In this document: in pieces, positions 61,817 through 64,000 of the stretch
How the letters are laid out: each line of letters starts with the position of its first letter
Position numbering within the stretch: position 1 is the stretch's first letter
DNA from: an uncultured Paludibaculum sp.
GTDB taxonomy: Bacteria; Acidobacteriota; Terriglobia; Bryobacterales; Bryobacteraceae
DNA length: 64,000 nucleotides
Assembly (NCBI RefSeq): GCF_963665245.1
Contig: NZ_OY762269.1
Location: 3,354,501 to 3,418,500, forward strand
Direction of reading: 5' to 3'
Notes under the pieces: model-generated
What the model was told of the DNA's origin: nothing
Databases searched by the model: none
Seen by the model: only the letters and a program-made list of their open reading frames with translations
Position numbers and translations under genes: made by a program

Positions 61817-62319
61817 GGTTATGCTCCTTGGGCAATGTTGTACTGGAGGGGAACAAGCGATTTTGGGGGTTCTGGCTGTAAGGTATTGAGCCGAAAGCGA
61901 AGATATATTTCGAGCGCGAGTGACTAAGAAAGCTTCATGTGGCAAAACAGCGGAGTCTTGGGTGAGGAGGAGTTGGTTTCAGAGGCTGTCTGCGGCTGGT
62001 GGAGAGAGGCTTACCAAGGAAGGGACGCTCGCACCACTCCCAATGTGGCTTTTCAAGCTGTAAATCTACTCATGTCTGTACTTTTTGTGGGATATGGCTC
62101 CGGATCGAGTCGTCCCCTCGGGTCTGTGCGGTGGCGGCAGAGTGCGGGGAGCGCCCTCCTGCCGCAGCCTGGGTGAAGAGAGGGCCGGAACGATCAGATG
62201 CCTGAGGGATTCGACCCGAACGGCAGGCTCGTTCTGACGAATTGGCGTGGCACGAGTCTTGTTGAAGGCACTGCCGAGTTCGGACGTCGAGGAGTTCCCC
62301 GTACTGTCGCGCTCTCCGA
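61817..62319. other. Gene-free spacer with one hairpin
   Basis: No convincing gene is present; short overlapping frames on both strands lack family character. A 7-bp inverted repeat GCGGCAG (62134-62140) / CTGCCGC (62159-62165) flanks an 18-base GC-rich loop and could fold, 155 bases after the stop of the minus-strand gene to its right. No T-run follows it. No clear promoter for the 61816 start was found. Confidence 0.5.
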
Positions 62320-64000
62320 TCAACGCTCAAAGCGCTCGCTCTCCGTATCCTTCCGCCATCGACCAGCCCAGAACCTGCTCGACGCTATTTCGTTGGCTGC
62401 CCATCTTTGGACCACGCGGGCGGGGTGATTCAGGAATGGCTGTGCTGCGCGCGCAAATCCCTCATATGCCGCCGCCAAGTCCCCTATCATTACTTCACGA
62501 TGATGTTGGCCTGCACAGAACTCGCCGAAAACTGTCTCATCATCCCCGTACATTGCAAGTACTTTTTCAGTTACTGCAGGCACTACTGCATTTCCTTCCG
62601 AATCAATAAATGGCGAGGGAAGATGACGCGCAATGCGCCTCGCTCCGGACAATCCGACTCCGTCGAGCCAGGTCTGGACCGTGTCGGCGGGCAGCGCACA
62701 GAATATCTGCTTGTGGGACTCGGCGTTCCATCTCCATCCGACCCCAGAATCCAGCATCCGTGGCCCAATCTCATTCATAACAACGTCAGGATAGGTTACG
62801 GCAAGGTTCGCAAGAATTGTGGCTCCGTGACGCTGTTTTTCGTAATCATCGCCGAGAACCGCTGTGGCAGCTATGGCCGCAACTTCAGCCGGAACCTCCT
62901 GCGCCAACCTCGTCAATGCTTCACTCCATCCGAAATCCCCTCTTGTCTCCGTAGAGGCGCTCTTTCTAAGAATTGAAAGGATGCGATCAATCGTATCGCT
63001 GTCTATGGGGTCAATTGTTGAATTCGAGTCGTCTGTTCGGAGCCATGAGTCAATGATGTCACAGCCAATGTTTAACTCATCCGGTGAAGTATCGATGTGA
63101 TCAAAGACACCTATTGTGTCGTAGAATTGAGCGCTAGTGAGGCGTTGGAGCGTCTTTCCATAAAGCAGAAACTGCATGGATTCAAGGCCGAGCTTCCCCT
63201 GGCTGATCATCCGGACGATTCTAGCCGCCGGATCGGTCACTTCCAACGCTCCCAGTATCATCTCAACGGCGATCGGTGCGTCCTCCACTTCCAACAAATC
63301 TAGAACCTGATTGATCTTGGCCTCATGTCCAGGGCTCGCAGCGGTTAGTCCGGTGACATAGCCACGGAGCAGCGCCGCTGCTCGGAAGTGTCGAGCTGCA
63401 GCAAGAATGGGTTCGAGGAAAGAACCGCTGATATCCCTGCGTCCGAGCGCTGCTCCAAGTGACACGGCGCTTCGAGCATCCGTGGAACAGAGGAATGCAA
63501 AACTCTCCTCCAACAGCCCGACCGTGCCGACCAGTTCATCGGCGATCATATCTATTTCAGAACCACCCACTGAGGCACGCTCGCGAATGCTATGGTGCCA
63601 AATGTCCTTGCCGACCACTGCACGCAATCGCCCCACAAAGTCCGTCGGGCTCATTCGATTTCGCCATGCCCGGACACGCTCGCAGTAAGCACTGTGGCTG
63701 CGTTTTGAGCTGACAAGATCGCCACACTCGTATTGCAGATAGTCATCGATCTTTTCCAGCCAAGGGGCAAGGAGTGGCTCGGGCAAGGGAAACTTGGCCA
63801 ACAAGGCTTCCAAGTTGCTTAGCTCCCCATATCCGAGGAGCGCTGTGAGCTGTCCCACGAAGTAAGACCAAGCTGCGTCGACCAAAGGTTTGCCAGAGCT
63901 TAGCATCCGCTCCAGAAGATCAAACGCGGCGGCGAGGCAAGCAGCCGCTTCTTCACGGGACTCAGGCGTCCAGTCGCTGGGTGGGATACGGCCTGCGACA
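62320..64000 (-). CDS. Large alpha-helical protein of unknown function, N-terminus outside the window
   Basis: The frame stays open from the stop at 62320 to the right edge; bases 63907-63999 continue it as VAGRIPPSDWTPESREEAAA and on, so at least 559 residues are visible and the true start lies outside. The protein looks like a chain of helical (HEAT-like) repeats: LLGYGELSNLEALLAKFPLPEPLLAPWLEKIDDYL, AARHFRAAALLRGYVTGL, MILGALEVTDPAARIVRMISQG, ILANLAVTYPDVVMNEIGPRML. It ends in a NHPARVVQRWAANEIA segment. I do not recognise the family. The architecture resembles the C-terminal repeat parts of large STAND-type or defence-associated proteins, but no nucleotide-binding motif is in the visible part. 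Composition is visibly less GC-rich than the rest, which suggests transfer. Confidence 0.7.
   Translation of the reverse strand, partial: VAGRIPPSDWTPESREEAAACLAAAFDLLERMLSSGKPLVDAAWSYFVGQLTALLGYGELSNLEALLAKFPLPEPLLAPWLEKIDDYLQYECGDLVSSKRSHSAYCERVRAWRNRMSPTDFVGRLRAVVGKDIWHHSIRERASVGGSEIDMIADELVGTVGLLEESFAFLCSTDARSAVSLGAALGRRDISGSFLEPILAAARHFRAAALLRGYVTGLTAASPGHEAKINQVLDLLEVEDAPIAVEMILGALEVTDPAARIVRMISQGKLGLESMQFLLYGKTLQRLTSAQFYDTIGVFDHIDTSPDELNIGCDIIDSWLRTDDSNSTIDPIDSDTIDRILSILRKSASTETRGDFGWSEALTRLAQEVPAEVAAIAATAVLGDDYEKQRHGATILANLAVTYPDVVMNEIGPRMLDSGVGWRWNAESHKQIFCALPADTVQTWLDGVGLSGARRIARHLPSPFIDSEGNAVVPAVTEKVLAMYGDDETVFGEFCAGQHHREVMIGDLAAAYEGFARAAQPFLNHPARVVQRWAANEIASSRFWAGRWRKDTESERFER

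Noticed and set aside
62070..62330. Short overlapping minus-strand frames in the spacer next to the right-edge gene
   Set aside because: No RBS, Ser/Arg-rich random-looking products, and several frames are open at once.
1..64000. tRNA, rRNA, CRISPR and transposase search by eye
   Set aside because: No tRNA-like T-arm outside coding sequence, no regular direct-repeat/spacer array and no transposase or integrase motif were found.

Overview
The window is GC-rich bacterial chromosome with about 45 protein genes. No tRNA, rRNA, CRISPR array or recognisable transposase was seen. The gene content points to an acidobacterium of the Solibacter/Bryobacter type: a large Oar-like TonB-dependent receptor with a carboxypeptidase-regulatory N-terminus, three DUF1080 secreted proteins, sulfatase, GH51 and AXE1-type esterase genes, an EF-G2 paralogue, a VWFA-related secreted protein and a protein whose N-terminus carries an ANRANAQ...STGPRT signature. 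This is inferred from family content; no search could be run.

Layout. 1-4.5 kb: the 5' part of hypF (hydrogenase maturation, running off the left edge), a polytopic membrane protein, and a membrane-anchored coiled-coil gene with a good sigma-54 promoter and a perfect terminator. 4.6-13 kb: secreted or exported hydrolases (degenerate aspartyl-protease-fold protein, Tat-type sulfatase, GH51 arabinofuranosidase, dienelactone hydrolase, DUF1080), with DinB and GrpB genes. 12.8-14.6 kb: a decayed tannase/feruloyl esterase gene on the minus strand, split by a segment that carries a plus-strand membrane-protein gene. 14.7-20.1 kb: DUF1593, a small secreted protein whose promoter holds a perfect palindromic operator, a divergent TetR gene, an AXE1-type esterase and a metallo-beta-lactamase/ODP-type protein. 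20.1-23.9 kb: an NtrC-type regulator, histidine kinase and Pro/Gln-rich lipoprotein operon. 24-26.1 kb: a short-chain reductase and a thiolase-fold enzyme separated by a long hairpin repeat. 26.1-33.6 kb: the TonB receptor, divergent from an RND efflux adaptor-pump pair.

34-38.3 kb: a tightly overlapping operon modB-modC-fmdE-like-thiE/tenI-like-methyltransferase, without modA. 38.4-50.2 kb: EF-G2, a ClC exchanger with CBS domains, a TPR protein, a ceramidase-like protein, a phosphofructokinase with pyrophosphate-type residues coupled to a methyltransferase, a membrane-anchored MutS-like ATPase and a VWFA-related protein. 50.2-59.8 kb: cupin, hypothetical, DUF1080, class II fumarase, a long Lhr helicase and a third DUF1080 protein. 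59.9-64 kb looks accessory: a 120-bp tandem repeat inside a Pro-rich protein gene, its small upstream partner, a 0.5-kb spacer, and the 3' part of a large alpha-helical protein that enters from the right edge.

The most unusual items are the split tannase pseudogene, the operator-in-spacer promoter next to tetR, the sigma-54 promoter of the coiled-coil gene, the repeat-bearing gene at 60 kb, and the unidentified large protein at the right edge. Many very long antisense frames (up to 1457 codons opposite lhr) are by-products of GC-rich codon use and are not annotated as genes.
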